Positions 43,787-55,423 of a stretch of 64,000 nucleotides of DNA are shown piece after piece. Made by a program: the position numbers and the translations under genes. The number at the start of each line of letters is the position of its first letter. Within the stretch, counting starts at the first letter, position 1. Source of the stretch: Streptomyces diastaticus subsp. diastaticus (GTDB lineage: Bacteria; Actinomycetota; Actinomycetes; Streptomycetales; Streptomycetaceae); assembly GCF_011170125.1 (NCBI RefSeq), contig NZ_BLLN01000003.1, forward strand, positions 62,001-126,000. The letters are read 5' to 3'. Below the pieces are notes generated by a model that did no database searches, was not told the origin of the DNA, and saw nothing but the letters and a program-made list of their open reading frames with translations.

Positions 43787-43813
43787 GTCAAGGGGGCGTC
43801 AAGGAATCGTCAA
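43787..43813 (-). promoter_or_regulatory. Three helically phased TTGAC repeats upstream of the antiporter gene
   Basis: GTCAA on the + strand occurs at 43787–43791, 43798–43802 and 43809–43813, exactly 11 bases apart, with an AT-rich stretch next to it (43811–43835). One-turn spacing suggests a cooperative binding site; the outermost TTGAC could also be the −35 box. Confidence 0.5.
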
Positions 43814-43996
43814 TACTTAGCTTACCAAAGCATTACCCGTGCTCGGGGCGGACTGTGAGCAGTGCGACACGGGTCGTCAACTCCGCGTCACCAGAGGGGA
43901 GTTGACCCTTCCGAAGGGCCCTGCGGGGGAGGGGTGGGCGGGCGCGCGGGCGGGTCGCCCCTGGACGGGCGGACGGGGCTCCGTCCCTGGAAAGAC

Positions 43997-44038
43997 GGGA
44001 GCCCGGCCGGGGAGTGGAAACTCCCCGGCCGGGCTCCC
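43997..44038 (-). terminator. Perfect 18-bp hairpin after the acyltransferase gene
   Basis: Arms 43997–44014 and 44021–44038 with a TGGAAA loop, fifty bases beyond the stop at 44089. Confidence 0.88.
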
Positions 44039-44088
44039 GAAGGTCCCGTCACCGTCCCCGGCCGGCCGTGAGGCGACCGTACGGCGCG

Positions 44089-45219
44089 TCAGCGGATGGC
44101 CGTCCCCGACTTGGCGCGCTCGCGCGCCAGCTCGGTCGCGTCCCGCTTGAAGGCCCAGCTCATCCTCGGCTCCATCGCGAAGCGGAAGAGGCGCTGCACC
44201 GGAGGGGTGCAGAGCACGGTCACGAGCGCACCGGCGATGAGCGTCACGCCGATCATCCCGAGCGGCGTGCGCACCCAGTCGTACGTCTCGTACCAGCCCC
44301 AGAAGCGCGACCCCTTGGCGAGGAAGCCGTGCAGCAGGTAGCCGTAGAGCGTGCCGGCGCCCAGCGCGGTGAACCACATGTGGCGGCGCGGCACCCAGGC
44401 GAAGAAGCAGGCGGTCAGCACCATGGAGCAGCCGAAGAGGGCCAGCGTCATGACGATCCCCACCCACCAGGCGAAGCCCATCTCCTGGGCGCTGTCGCGG
44501 TGGTAGAACCACGCCGACGACATCCGCGGCGCGGCCCAGTAGCCGACCAGCAGCGCGGCGGCGAAGACCGGCAGCGCCAGCAGCCGGACCTCGCGGCGGC
44601 GCACCATCTGGAAGTGCTCCGGCTTGAGGACCAGGCCGACCACGAAGAACGGCAGGAACTGCAGGACCCGCTGGAGGTCCAGGTCGTCGCCGATGTCGGG
44701 GGAGACGGAGGCGAGCAGCGCCAGCGCCAGCGCCAGCGGCACGGGCCAGCGGACGATCTTCCACAGCGGTGTGGTGAGCCGCCAGATGAAGAGCGCGATC
44801 AGGAACCAGGTGAGGTACCAGGGGTCGAGCAGGCTGATCGGATGGGTCGGGTCGTCGTCGGCCCAGCGCTTGAAGAGGCTGTACGCGGTCTCGAAGAGGA
44901 TGTACGGGACGGCGACGCCCGTGACGAGGCGCTGGAGCCGGTCCTTGCGCATGTCGAAGCTGCGCGAGAAGTAGCCGGAGATGACGATGAACGCCGGCAT
45001 GTGGAAGGCGTAGACGACCATGTACAGGGCTTCGGCGGCCCGGCTGTCGCTGGTCAGCGGCTGCCAGGCGTGGCCCATCGCGACCAGCACGATGGCGAGG
45101 TACTTGGCGTTGTCGAAGAAGGGGTCCCGCGACTTGGCGGGTGGGGAGGCTGCGGCGGGGGGTCTCTCAGGACCGGGAGGGCGCTCCTGTGACGTGCGGG
45201 AGGGCCGTGGAGCCGTCAT
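44089..45219 (-). CDS. Integral membrane acyltransferase (acyltransferase 3 family)
   Basis: I use ATG 45219; the frame is open to 45327 but those residues are low-complexity. The ~376-residue protein has a disordered Pro/Arg tail and then RDPFFDNAKYLAIVLVAMGHAW with the family's His. About ten helices follow (FHMPAFIVISGYFSRSF, WYLTWFLIALFIWRL, LQFLPFFVVGLVLKPEHF). Family 3 enzymes transfer acyl groups to sugars or cell-surface polymers across the membrane. No glycan genes are adjacent, so the acceptor is unknown. Confidence 0.85.
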   Translation of the reverse strand: MTAPRPSRTSQERPPGPERPPAAASPPAKSRDPFFDNAKYLAIVLVAMGHAWQPLTSDSRAAEALYMVVYAFHMPAFIVISGYFSRSFDMRKDRLQRLVTGVAVPYILFETAYSLFKRWADDDPTHPISLLDPWYLTWFLIALFIWRLTTPLWKIVRWPVPLALALALLASVSPDIGDDLDLQRVLQFLPFFVVGLVLKPEHFQMVRRREVRLLALPVFAAALLVGYWAAPRMSSAWFYHRDSAQEMGFAWWVGIVMTLALFGCSMVLTACFFAWVPRRHMWFTALGAGTLYGYLLHGFLAKGSRFWGWYETYDWVRTPLGMIGVTLIAGALVTVLCTPPVQRLFRFAMEPRMSWAFKRDATELARERAKSGTAIR

Positions 45220-46062
45220 GCCGTCCGCCGGTCCCTGGACCGGGGGCAGCGGCTGGCTGTGGTGGCCGTGCGGACGCAGCGAGTTCGTCACCAGGCGCCC
45301 TGCCCGAGTTCGGGGGAGACGCGCCATGACCTCACTGCACGGGTGGGGGTCGGGGCGGTGGGGAACATTTTCAGCACCCTAGCGTCGGGGGAACGGGTTC
45401 GTAAAACCACGTGGTTCATTCGTGGTGTGGCCCTCGTGTACCCCGGATACGGCGAAGTCTGCCTCCGCGTCCTGATACCGCACACCGGGGCACAGGACAA
45501 GGTGAAAGGTGCCGGAGTGTCCAGATGTAAAGGGCCGGTTCACCCCGAGGTGAGGGGGCGTTCACCCGCCTGACCTGCGAGGGGCGTGGTGGCGCGGGGG
45601 CGGGCCGGTGCGGTGCGAGCGGAGGCCGGCGCCGGCCGCGGGTGAGGGGCGGCACCGGGTGCCGCAATGCCGCAATTCGTTGCGGGGGTCCGCCACTATC
45701 TGTCGGCTATTTCACAGGGTGTGTGCGCCGCGTGAGCGGTCGGGGCCGTAATTCGAATTCCTTGCGGAGAGGTCGTGTGCGTTCGTGGCGGCAGGGAAAC
45801 GATCAGGCCGAATTCGGTGTCCGCGTAATGCCCTGGGCACCCGGCACCGGTACGCCGGTCAGCGGGGGCGCCGCCCCCTCGTCGGCGCACTCTCCGCACA
45901 GGCCGCCTCGGCCGCCCGCCCGATGTGGTCCAGGCCATGGCCGACGTGATGTCACCAGCCGCATGAAGAAGGGCTGTTGGTGGCACGATGGTCCTGGCGA
46001 GGGGTGCGCGAGGTGTGTCACCCGGGCCGGGAGAGCGGACCGACGCGAAGGTGTGATCAGTT
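45220..46062. other. Intergenic region without a supported gene
   Basis: The ~840 bp hold the acyltransferase promoter and the upstream region of the small membrane protein gene. Visible elements are the perfect palindrome AACCACGTGGTT (45405–45416) and a CCGCAA-TTCG-TTGCGG hairpin (45670–45685). Open frames here do not show coherent protein sequence or third-position bias. Confidence 0.55.
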
Positions 46063-46257
46063 GTGGCCATTTCACTGTCCGTGGTGGTGCTGTTGGCGAT
46101 CGTCATGGTCGTCCTCATCCGGGGCGGCTCACTCAAGGCGGGTCCCGCCGTGGTGGCCATCCTGTTCGGCTTCTTCCTCGCCTCCAGTGGCATGGCCCCG
46201 GCGATCCAGCGCGTCCTCGACTCGATAGCGCAGACCGTCAGCGGCATCAGCTTCTGA
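46063..46257 (+). CDS. Small conserved two-helix membrane protein
   Basis: Starting with GTG 46063 (GAAGGTG upstream), this 64-residue protein consists of two hydrophobic segments, SLSVVVLLAIVMVVLIRGG and GPAVVAILFGFFLASSGMAP. They are joined by a short Ser-Leu-Lys-Ala turn, and a short amphipathic C-terminus (IQRVLDSIAQTVSGISF) follows. It has the look of a conserved streptomycete small membrane protein; I know no function. A 19-bp hairpin lies downstream next to the tRNA-Gly gene. Confidence 0.75.
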   Translation: MAISLSVVVLLAIVMVVLIRGGSLKAGPAVVAILFGFFLASSGMAPAIQRVLDSIAQTVSGISF

Positions 46258-46380
46258 GGCGCGAGCCCCGCACGCGTCCGGCCGCCCCGCTCGCGGGACC
46301 GCCCCTTCGTGGGCTCCCGCGCCCTCGCACGCCTCCGGCGGCCGGGCGTGTGCGCGCGCCCGGCACGGGACGCGAGGACG

Positions 46381-46418
46381 CCGAAGGGCCCGGCAGGTCG
46401 ACCTGCCGGGCCCTTCGG
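46381..46418. terminator. Perfect 38-base palindrome before tRNA-Gly
   Basis: Bases 46381–46418 are fully self-complementary (two 19-base arms, TCGA at the centre). It can terminate both the + strand gene and the − strand tRNA transcript. Confidence 0.85.
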
Positions 46419-46427
46419 CCTCGCTGG

Positions 46428-46498
46428 AGCGGGCGACGGGAATCGAACCCGCGTAGCTAGTTTGGAAGACTAGGGCTCTACCATTGAGCTACGCCCGC
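46428..46498 (-). tRNA. tRNA-Gly (anticodon UCC)
   Basis: The reverse strand folds into a full cloverleaf: acceptor GCGGGCG/CGCCCGC, D-arm GCTC…GAGC, anticodon stem CTAGT/ACTAG with loop CTTCCAA (anticodon TCC), T-arm with GGTTCGATTC, discriminator T. The CCA is encoded at 46425–46427. Confidence 0.97.
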
Positions 46499-46647
46499 AC
46501 ATCACGCGCCGCCGGTCACCGACCGGGGCACGCAGAGCATGTTAGCCGGTCGGGCGGCCCGCGCGCACACTCCGCCGCCGAGCCCCGTCCGCCCGCGTTC
46601 CCGGGCGCCGACGGGCCACGGGGCATGTACCCTACGTGTCGCACCGA

Positions 46648-46724
46648 CGGGGTGTGGCGCAGCTTGGTAGCGCGTCCGCTTTGGGAGCGGAAGGTCGTCG
46701 GTTCGAATCCGGCCACCCCGACCA
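46648..46724 (+). tRNA. tRNA-Pro (anticodon UGG)
   Basis: The acceptor stem is CGGGGTG/CACCCCG, the anticodon stem TCCGC/GCGGA with loop TTTGGGA (anticodon TGG), and the T-loop GGTTCGAATCC. Discriminator A and an encoded CCA (46722–46724) follow. Confidence 0.97.
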
Positions 46725-46907
46725 CCTGCAAGATCGCGTTGGGGGTCTCCTCCGCCACACGGTTACTATGCAAAGTGCGAGCCCGTGTGTCCGCGTGCCT
46801 CTGTGCGTGTCCGCGGCGGGCTCGATCCGCCGGTGTCCCGCCGCCACCCCTGTGTGCGCGGTGATCCGGCAGAACCCCCAGAAGTCAGCCATCAAGGAGA
46901 CCGAACC

Positions 46908-48317
46908 GTGAAGAGCGCCGTGGAGACCCTGAACCCGACCCGGGTTCGGCTCACTGTCGAGGTGCCCTTCGAGGAGCTCAAGGACAGCCTCGACGCGGCG
47001 TACAAGAAGATCAACCAGCAGGTCACGGTGAAGGGCTTCCGCAAGGGCAAGATCCCGGCCCGAGTCATCGACCAGCGGTTCGGACGCGGCGCCGTGCTCG
47101 AGGAGGCCGTCAACGACGCGCTCCCGAAGTTCTACACCGAAGCGGTCAACGAGGGTGAGCTGAACGTCCTCGGACAGCCCGAGGTCGACATCACCGAGCT
47201 GAAGGATGGCGAGCTGCTGGCCTTCACCGCCGAGGTCGACATCCGCCCCGAGATCGAGATCCCGGACTACTCGGGCATCGAGGTCGAGGTGGACCCGGTC
47301 GAGGTCAGCGACGAGGACGTCGACAAGGCCGTGGAGGAGCTGCGTGAGCGCTTCGCCTCCACCGCCCCGGTCGAGCGCCCGGCCGAGGACGGCGACGTCC
47401 TCACCCTCGACCTGGAGGCCAAGGTCGACGGAGAGGTGCTGGAGGACGGGCTCGCGTCCGACGTCTCCTACACCATCGGCTCCGGCGAGCTGCTCGACGG
47501 CATCGACGAGGCCGTGAAGGGCCTGGAGGCCGGTGGCGAGGCCACCTTCACCTCCGAGCTCAAGGGCGGCTCGGCGGCCGGCAAGGAGGCCGAGATCACG
47601 GTCAAGGTCTCCAAGGTCGCCAAGCGTGAACTCCCCGAGCTGGACGACGACTTCGCCCAGCTCGCCAGCGAGTTCGACACGCTGGAGGAGGTGCGCGCGG
47701 ACAGCCGCAAGCGCCTGGAGAACATGAAGCAGTACGACCAGGCCACCCAGGCCCAGGAGCGCGTCCTGGACGCCCTGCTGGAGCTGGCGGAGGTCCCGAT
47801 CCCCGAGAAGCTCCTCGAGGACGAGGTCAACACCCGCAAGCACAACCTGGAGCACCACCAGCTCGGCCAGATGGGCCTCGACCTCGCGAAGTACCTGGAG
47901 ATCCAGGGCAAGACCGCCGAGGAGTTCGACGCCGAGACCCGCGAGCAGGCGATCAAGGGCATCAAGACCCAGTTCATCCTCGACGAGCTGGTCAACAAGG
48001 AGAAGCTCAACGTCGACCAGGAGGAGCTCACCGAGCACCTCATGCGGCGTGCCGCCTCCTCCGGCATGTCCCCCGACCAGTTCGCCCAGGCCGTCGTCGA
48101 AGGCGGCCAGGTCCCGATGCTGGTCGGCGAGGTCGCCCGCGGCAAGGCGCTGGCCGTCGTCGTCGAGGCCGTCACGGTCAAGGACACCAACGGCGAGGTC
48201 GTCGACCTCTCGGACGAGGAGGACGAGGCGGCCGAGGCCACCGAGACCACCGAGGCCGCCGCCGAGCAGGCCGAGGGCGACGCCGCCGCCGAGGCCAAGG
48301 CCGACAGCGACAAGTAA
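46908..48317 (+). CDS. tig: Trigger factor, ribosome-associated chaperone and peptidyl-prolyl isomerase
   Basis: The start is GTG 46908 with AAGGAGA eight bases upstream, giving 469 residues. The N-terminal domain carries the ribosome-binding signature GFRKGKIP (in [21 protein letters not shown]). A central FKBP-like PPIase domain follows ([22 protein letters not shown] … GMDEAV-like [13 protein letters not shown]). Then comes the long helical chaperone domain, and an acidic Ala/Glu-rich tail of ~45 residues. It binds nascent chains at the ribosome exit. The gene stands directly upstream of clpP1P2X, as in many bacteria, and probably has its own promoter. Confidence 0.97.
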   Translation: MKSAVETLNPTRVRLTVEVPFEELKDSLDAAYKKINQQVTVKGFRKGKIPARVIDQRFGRGAVLEEAVNDALPKFYTEAVNEGELNVLGQPEVDITELKDGELLAFTAEVDIRPEIEIPDYSGIEVEVDPVEVSDEDVDKAVEELRERFASTAPVERPAEDGDVLTLDLEAKVDGEVLEDGLASDVSYTIGSGELLDGIDEAVKGLEAGGEATFTSELKGGSAAGKEAEITVKVSKVAKRELPELDDDFAQLASEFDTLEEVRADSRKRLENMKQYDQATQAQERVLDALLELAEVPIPEKLLEDEVNTRKHNLEHHQLGQMGLDLAKYLEIQGKTAEEFDAETREQAIKGIKTQFILDELVNKEKLNVDQEELTEHLMRRAASSGMSPDQFAQAVVEGGQVPMLVGEVARGKALAVVVEAVTVKDTNGEVVDLSDEEDEAAEATETTEAAAEQAEGDAAAEAKADSDK

Positions 48318-48490
48318 GCACCTTCGGGCCGGACGGCCCCGCACCGCCGTCCCCGAGCGCCGGGCCTGCTGATCGTCTCAGCCGGTCCGGCGCTCGCGTT
48401 CCGGGACCCGTGCGGCGCGGGAAGGGCCGACGGGCCCGCCGTGCGGCCTCCGCCCGTACGGGTGAAGAGGGTCCCGGCGCACCGGACCTG

Positions 48491-48504
48491 CGCTCACAGC
48501 GAAC
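48491..48504. promoter_or_regulatory. Candidate ClgR operator upstream of clpP1
   Basis: CGC-N5-GCGAAC (CGCTCACAGCGAAC) matches the ClgR core CGC-N5-GCG as I know it from actinobacterial clp promoters. It lies 168–181 bases upstream of the clpP1 start. A TAGGGT −10-like box is found at 48543–48548. Confidence 0.6.
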
Positions 48505-48671
48505 AGTTCCGAATGCGGGATGGCCCGTGACGGCCCGCGCGTTAGGGTCCATGAATAACGAGGGCCGGGGAGTCCCCTCATATCGCCGCCCAAACGGCGG
48601 GCGCGGACCCCCGCGCCCCGTCAGAAGACGTGAGACGGCCCGGCGCCGTCGTAAGACGAGCAGGTGGATAC

Positions 48672-49289
48672 GTGACGAATCTGATGCCCTCCGCCGCCGG
48701 CGACCCCTCCATCGGTGGTGGCCTCGGCGACCAGGTCTACAACCGGCTGCTCGGTGAGCGGATCATCTTCCTCGGCCAGCCCGTGGACGACGACATCGCC
48801 AACAAGATCACCGCGCAGCTGCTGCTCCTTGCCAGCGACCCTGACAAGGACATCAACCTCTACATCAACAGCCCCGGCGGTTCGATCAGCGCCGGCATGG
48901 CGATCTACGACACCATGCAGTTCATCAAGAACGACGTGGTCACCATCGCCATGGGGCTGGCCGCCTCGATGGGCCAGTTCCTGCTGAGCGCCGGCACCCC
49001 GGGCAAGCGCTTCGCCCTGCCGAACGCCGAAATCCTGATCCACCAGCCGTCCGCCGGTCTGGCCGGTTCCGCCTCGGACATCAAGATCCACGCGGAGCGG
49101 CTGCTGCACACCAAGAAGCGGATGGCCGAGCTGACCGCGTTCCACACCGGCCAGAGCGTCGAGCAGATCACCCGGGACTCGGACCGCGACCGCTGGTTCT
49201 CCGCGGACGAGGCCAAGGAGTACGGCCTGATCGACGAGGTCATCGCCTCCGCGGCCAACGTGCCCGGTGGCGGCGGCACCGGCGCCTGA
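48672..49289 (+). CDS. clpP1: ATP-dependent Clp protease proteolytic subunit 1
   Basis: GTG 48672 ([34 protein letters not shown]) gives 205 residues. The catalytic Ser lies in [14 protein letters not shown] and His in [18 protein letters not shown]; the oxyanion region is [18 protein letters not shown]. With ClpP2 it forms the tetradecameric peptidase chamber that ClpX feeds. The gene is first of the clpP1–clpP2 pair, 67 bases before clpP2, and is probably under ClgR control. Confidence 0.97.
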   Translation: MTNLMPSAAGDPSIGGGLGDQVYNRLLGERIIFLGQPVDDDIANKITAQLLLLASDPDKDINLYINSPGGSISAGMAIYDTMQFIKNDVVTIAMGLAASMGQFLLSAGTPGKRFALPNAEILIHQPSAGLAGSASDIKIHAERLLHTKKRMAELTAFHTGQSVEQITRDSDRDRWFSADEAKEYGLIDEVIASAANVPGGGGTGA

Positions 49290-49356
49290 TCAGACCTTTA
49301 CCGGTACCCAGGCCGATCCCAGACCACTGCTCATCACCAGGACGGTGAACACCCAG

Positions 49357-50028
49357 ATGAACAACCTCTCCGGCAGCGGCGCCCTCGGCGCCGACGGCGA
49401 ATACGCGGGCCCTCGTGCCGAATCCCGTTACATCGTTCCGCGGTTCGTCGAGCGCACCTCGCAGGGCGTGCGGGAGTACGACCCGTACGCGAAGCTCTTC
49501 GAGGAGCGCGTGATCTTCCTCGGCGTGCAGATCGACGACGCGTCGGCCAACGACGTGATGGCACAGCTGCTGTGCCTGGAGTCGATCGACCCCGACCGGG
49601 ACATCTCGATCTACATCAACAGCCCCGGCGGCTCCTTCACGGCGCTCACCGCGATCTACGACACGATGCAGTTCGTGAAGCCCGACATCCAGACGGTCTG
49701 CATGGGCCAGGCGGCCTCCGCCGCGGCCGTGCTGCTGGCTGCCGGGTCGCCCGGCAAGCGCATGGCCCTCCCCAACGCACGCGTGCTGATCCACCAGCCG
49801 TACAGTGAGACGGGTCGCGGCCAGGTCTCCGACCTGGAGATCGCGGCCAACGAAATCCTCCGTATGCGTTCGCAGTTGGAGGAGATGCTGGCCAAGCACT
49901 CGACGACGCCGCTGGACAAGATCCGCGACGACATCGAGCGCGACAAGATCCTCACGGCCGAGGACGCCCTCGCCTACGGTCTGATCGACCAGATCGTGTC
50001 GACCCGGAAGCTCAACGCCGGAGTCTGA
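49357..50028 (+). CDS. clpP2: ATP-dependent Clp protease proteolytic subunit 2
   Basis: ATG 49357 ([37 protein letters not shown]) gives 223 residues; the in-frame GTG at 49345 is an alternative. The catalytic Ser lies in [15 protein letters not shown] and His in [15 protein letters not shown]. The longer N-terminus relative to ClpP1 is typical of actinobacterial ClpP2, which provides the face that docks the ATPase. It is cotranscribed with clpP1. Confidence 0.97.
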   Translation: MNNLSGSGALGADGEYAGPRAESRYIVPRFVERTSQGVREYDPYAKLFEERVIFLGVQIDDASANDVMAQLLCLESIDPDRDISIYINSPGGSFTALTAIYDTMQFVKPDIQTVCMGQAASAAAVLLAAGSPGKRMALPNARVLIHQPYSETGRGQVSDLEIAANEILRMRSQLEEMLAKHSTTPLDKIRDDIERDKILTAEDALAYGLIDQIVSTRKLNAGV

Positions 50029-50184
50029 CCGACCAGGCAGCGGTTTTGTCTCCCCTTGGCGGGTTCGCCCCACAGCGGACCCTGCCAAGGGGGGCCCGGA
50101 CGAGGGCCCCGGCAAGGTACCGTCGAATATGAGGCACCAGGAGGGGCTCGCACGAGCGCCTCCCAGGCGAAGGGGAAGTACCTC

Positions 50185-51471
50185 GTGGCACGCATCGGTG
50201 ACGGCGGCGATCTGCTCAAGTGCTCGTTCTGCGGCAAGAGTCAGAAGCAGGTCAAGAAGCTCATCGCAGGCCCCGGTGTGTACATCTGCGACGAGTGCAT
50301 CGACCTCTGCAACGAGATCATCGAGGAGGAGCTCGCCGAGACCTCGGAAGTGCGCTGGGACGAACTGCCCAAGCCGCGCGAGATCTACGAGTTCCTGGAG
50401 AGCTACGTCGTGGGCCAGGAGCCCGCGAAGAAGGCGCTCTCCGTCGCGGTGTACAACCACTACAAGCGCGTGCAGGCGGGGCAGAACGGCGCACCCGGCG
50501 GGCGTGAGGACGCCATCGAGCTGGGCAAGTCCAACATCCTGCTGCTGGGGCCGACCGGTTCCGGCAAGACCCTGCTCGCGCAGACGCTGGCCCGGATGCT
50601 CAACGTGCCGTTCGCCATCGCGGACGCCACGGCGCTGACCGAGGCCGGCTACGTCGGCGAGGATGTCGAGAACATCCTCCTCAAGCTCATCCAGGCCGCC
50701 GACTACGACGTCAAGAAGGCCGAGACCGGGATCATCTACATCGACGAGATCGACAAGGTCGCCCGCAAGAGCGAGAACCCGTCGATCACCCGTGACGTCT
50801 CCGGCGAGGGCGTGCAGCAGGCGCTGCTGAAGATCCTGGAGGGCACCACCGCCTCGGTGCCGCCGCAGGGCGGGCGGAAACACCCCCACCAGGAGTTCAT
50901 CCAGATCGACACGACGAACGTGCTGTTCATCGTGGGCGGTGCCTTCTCCGGCCTGGAGAAGATCATCGAGGCGCGGGCGGGTGCCAAGGGAATCGGGTTC
51001 GGCGCCACGATCCGCTCCAAGCGGGAGATCGAGGAGAAGGACCAGTTCCAGGAGGTCATGCCGGAGGACCTGGTGAAGTTCGGGATGATCCCCGAGTTCA
51101 TCGGCCGCCTGCCGGTCATCACCTCGGTCCACAACCTCGACCGCGAGGCGCTCCTGCAGATCCTCATCGAGCCGCGCAACGCGCTGGTCAAGCAGTACCA
51201 GCGCCTCTTCGAACTCGACGGTGTGGAGCTGGACTTCGAGCGTGAGGCGCTGGAGGCCATCGCCGACCAGGCGATCCTGCGCCAGACCGGCGCCCGCGGC
51301 CTGCGCGCCATCATGGAGGAGGTCCTCATGTCGGTGATGTACGAGGTGCCGTCCCGCAAGGACGTCGCCCGTGTCGTCATCACCGCCGAGGTCGTCCAGT
51401 CCAACGTCAACCCGACCCTGATCCCCCGGGACGCCCGGGGGCGGGGGAGCGGGGAGCAGAAGTCGGCCTGA
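50185..51471 (+). CDS. clpX: ClpX, ATP-dependent unfoldase of the Clp protease
   Basis: GTG 50185, preceded by AAGGGGAAG, gives 428 residues. The N-terminal zinc-binding domain has Cys13/Cys16 (LKCSFCGKS) and Cys35/Cys38 ([10 protein letters not shown]). The AAA+ module shows Walker A GPTGSGKT (122–129), the pore loop GYVG (~155), Walker [10 protein letters not shown], and the ClpP-docking IGF loop (GIGFGA). The tail is an Arg/Gly-rich stretch. It lies 156 bases after clpP2, so cotranscription or a local promoter are both possible. Confidence 0.97.
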   Translation: MARIGDGGDLLKCSFCGKSQKQVKKLIAGPGVYICDECIDLCNEIIEEELAETSEVRWDELPKPREIYEFLESYVVGQEPAKKALSVAVYNHYKRVQAGQNGAPGGREDAIELGKSNILLLGPTGSGKTLLAQTLARMLNVPFAIADATALTEAGYVGEDVENILLKLIQAADYDVKKAETGIIYIDEIDKVARKSENPSITRDVSGEGVQQALLKILEGTTASVPPQGGRKHPHQEFIQIDTTNVLFIVGGAFSGLEKIIEARAGAKGIGFGATIRSKREIEEKDQFQEVMPEDLVKFGMIPEFIGRLPVITSVHNLDREALLQILIEPRNALVKQYQRLFELDGVELDFEREALEAIADQAILRQTGARGLRAIMEEVLMSVMYEVPSRKDVARVVITAEVVQSNVNPTLIPRDARGRGSGEQKSA

Positions 51472-51487
51472 GGGCCGGCAGGCGTAC

Positions 51488-51525
51488 GCGTAGGGGCCCC
51501 ACCGCCGTGGTGGGGGCCCCTACGC
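51488..51525. terminator. Hairpin between convergent clpX and the membrane protein gene
   Basis: Arms of about 16 bases, complementary apart from one bulged C, at 51488–51504 and 51509–51525. Confidence 0.8.
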
Positions 51526-51560
51526 CGTGTCCGTACCGGTACGTCGCCGTACCGGCCCGA

Positions 51561-52550
51561 CTACTGCGGCACCCGCACCTCCGCGCGGAGCTTCGCGGCG
51601 ATCTCCGCGGCCTCGTCCATGGTGGTGCCGGTGGCGCCCTGCACCGGCTCGACCAGGCCGATGGTGCTGTAATCCGCCCACATGCACATGTTGGTCTTCT
51701 GCTGGAGACCGGTGGTCGGGTTCTTGGTCTCGGCGCCCTGGCACTTCATGACCGCCCCGTCGAGTCCGTCCGGAGTGACCGCCTCGGCCTCGCCGGAGAG
51801 CGTCGTGCCGTTCTGCTCGGCGGTCTTGGTGAACTCCGCGAAGGTCTTGTCCAGCGTGGTCTGCGGGTCCGCCACCTTGCCGAACACCCCGAAGAACGTG
51901 ACGTTCTTGGCGGCCGCGACCTTCTGGGCCGTCTGCGGGTCGTTCGGGTCCAGCGTCGTCAGGTCGATCGTCGAGTAGATCGTGCCGAGGCCCTTGGCGT
52001 CGGTGATGCCCGCCGTGGCCAGCGACTTGGCGTCCGAGGACGAGGCGTCCTTGGCCGGGGTGTCGGGCGTACCACGGGTGTACTGGTCGTCGAGGATCTT
52101 GGCCGGGGTGGTCAGCTTGTGCGCGCCGTCGTCCTTCAGGCCGTCGGAGGCGACGTTGCCACCGCCACCGCCACCGCCCGAGGGCTTGTCGTCGCCGCCC
52201 GACGTCAGCAGCCAGGCACCGCCCGCGAGGACGGCCACCGCGACCACGCCGGCCGCGACGATCAGGCCGGTCTTCTTCCCGCCGCCTCCCGAGGGCGGCG
52301 GGGGGACCTGGCCGTAGGGCCCGCCGGGACCGCCGGGCTGGCCGGGCTGCTGCGGCACCTGTCCGTAGGGCCCCGGCTGCTGGCCCTGCTGCGGGTACCC
52401 GTACCCGGGCTGCTGCTGGGGCGCCCCGCCCTGCTGGGGGTAGCCGTACCCGGGCTGCCCGCCGGGGGGCGGGCCCTGGGGCGGCTGCTGGCCGTAGGGG
52501 CCGGGCTGCTGCGGCTGGCCTCCGTACGGGCCGGGCTGGTTGTAGCTCAT
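51561..52550 (-). CDS. Single-pass membrane protein with Pro/Gln/Gly-rich cytoplasmic tail
   Basis: ATG 52550 gives 329 residues. The first ~90 are repeats of PGPYGQ/QPGYGYPQQ type. One membrane helix follows (KKTGLIVAAGVVAVAVLAGGAWLL), then a Gly-rich spacer and an extracellular domain of ~200 residues. This domain holds two cysteines (KCQGAETKN…NMCMWAD) that could pair. The domain pattern is common in secreted or anchored proteins of Streptomyces; no enzymatic motif is visible. The gene occupies a conserved place between clpX and valS. Confidence 0.85.
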   Translation of the reverse strand: MSYNQPGPYGGQPQQPGPYGQQPPQGPPPGGQPGYGYPQQGGAPQQQPGYGYPQQGQQPGPYGQVPQQPGQPGGPGGPYGQVPPPPSGGGGKKTGLIVAAGVVAVAVLAGGAWLLTSGGDDKPSGGGGGGGNVASDGLKDDGAHKLTTPAKILDDQYTRGTPDTPAKDASSSDAKSLATAGITDAKGLGTIYSTIDLTTLDPNDPQTAQKVAAAKNVTFFGVFGKVADPQTTLDKTFAEFTKTAEQNGTTLSGEAEAVTPDGLDGAVMKCQGAETKNPTTGLQQKTNMCMWADYSTIGLVEPVQGATGTTMDEAAEIAAKLRAEVRVPQ

Positions 52551-52687
52551 GGGCGTGGTTCCCCTCCGTCGTACATGCGTTGGGCTCATCCTGACGGACA
52601 TGGCCGCGTCATGGGGAAACCGGGGCGCCACCGTTACCGAAGAATCCGGTTTCGGGACGGGGCGGTGACGCCCGTAAACTGTCCCTC

Positions 52688-55309
<2,622 letters not shown>

Positions 55310-55336
55310 TCCTCCCGGCACGTCCGGCCGGATCCC

Positions 55337-55369
55337 CGAGGGGCCCCACCGACCCGGTGGGGCCCCTCG
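55337..55369 (+). terminator. 14-bp hairpin after valS
   Basis: Arms 55337–55350 and 55356–55369 with a GACCC loop. Confidence 0.87.
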
Positions 55370-55423
55370 CGACATACCCGGGCCCTGCGGGAGCTTCGGC
55401 GCGCCCTCCGTAGACTGGGGCGC

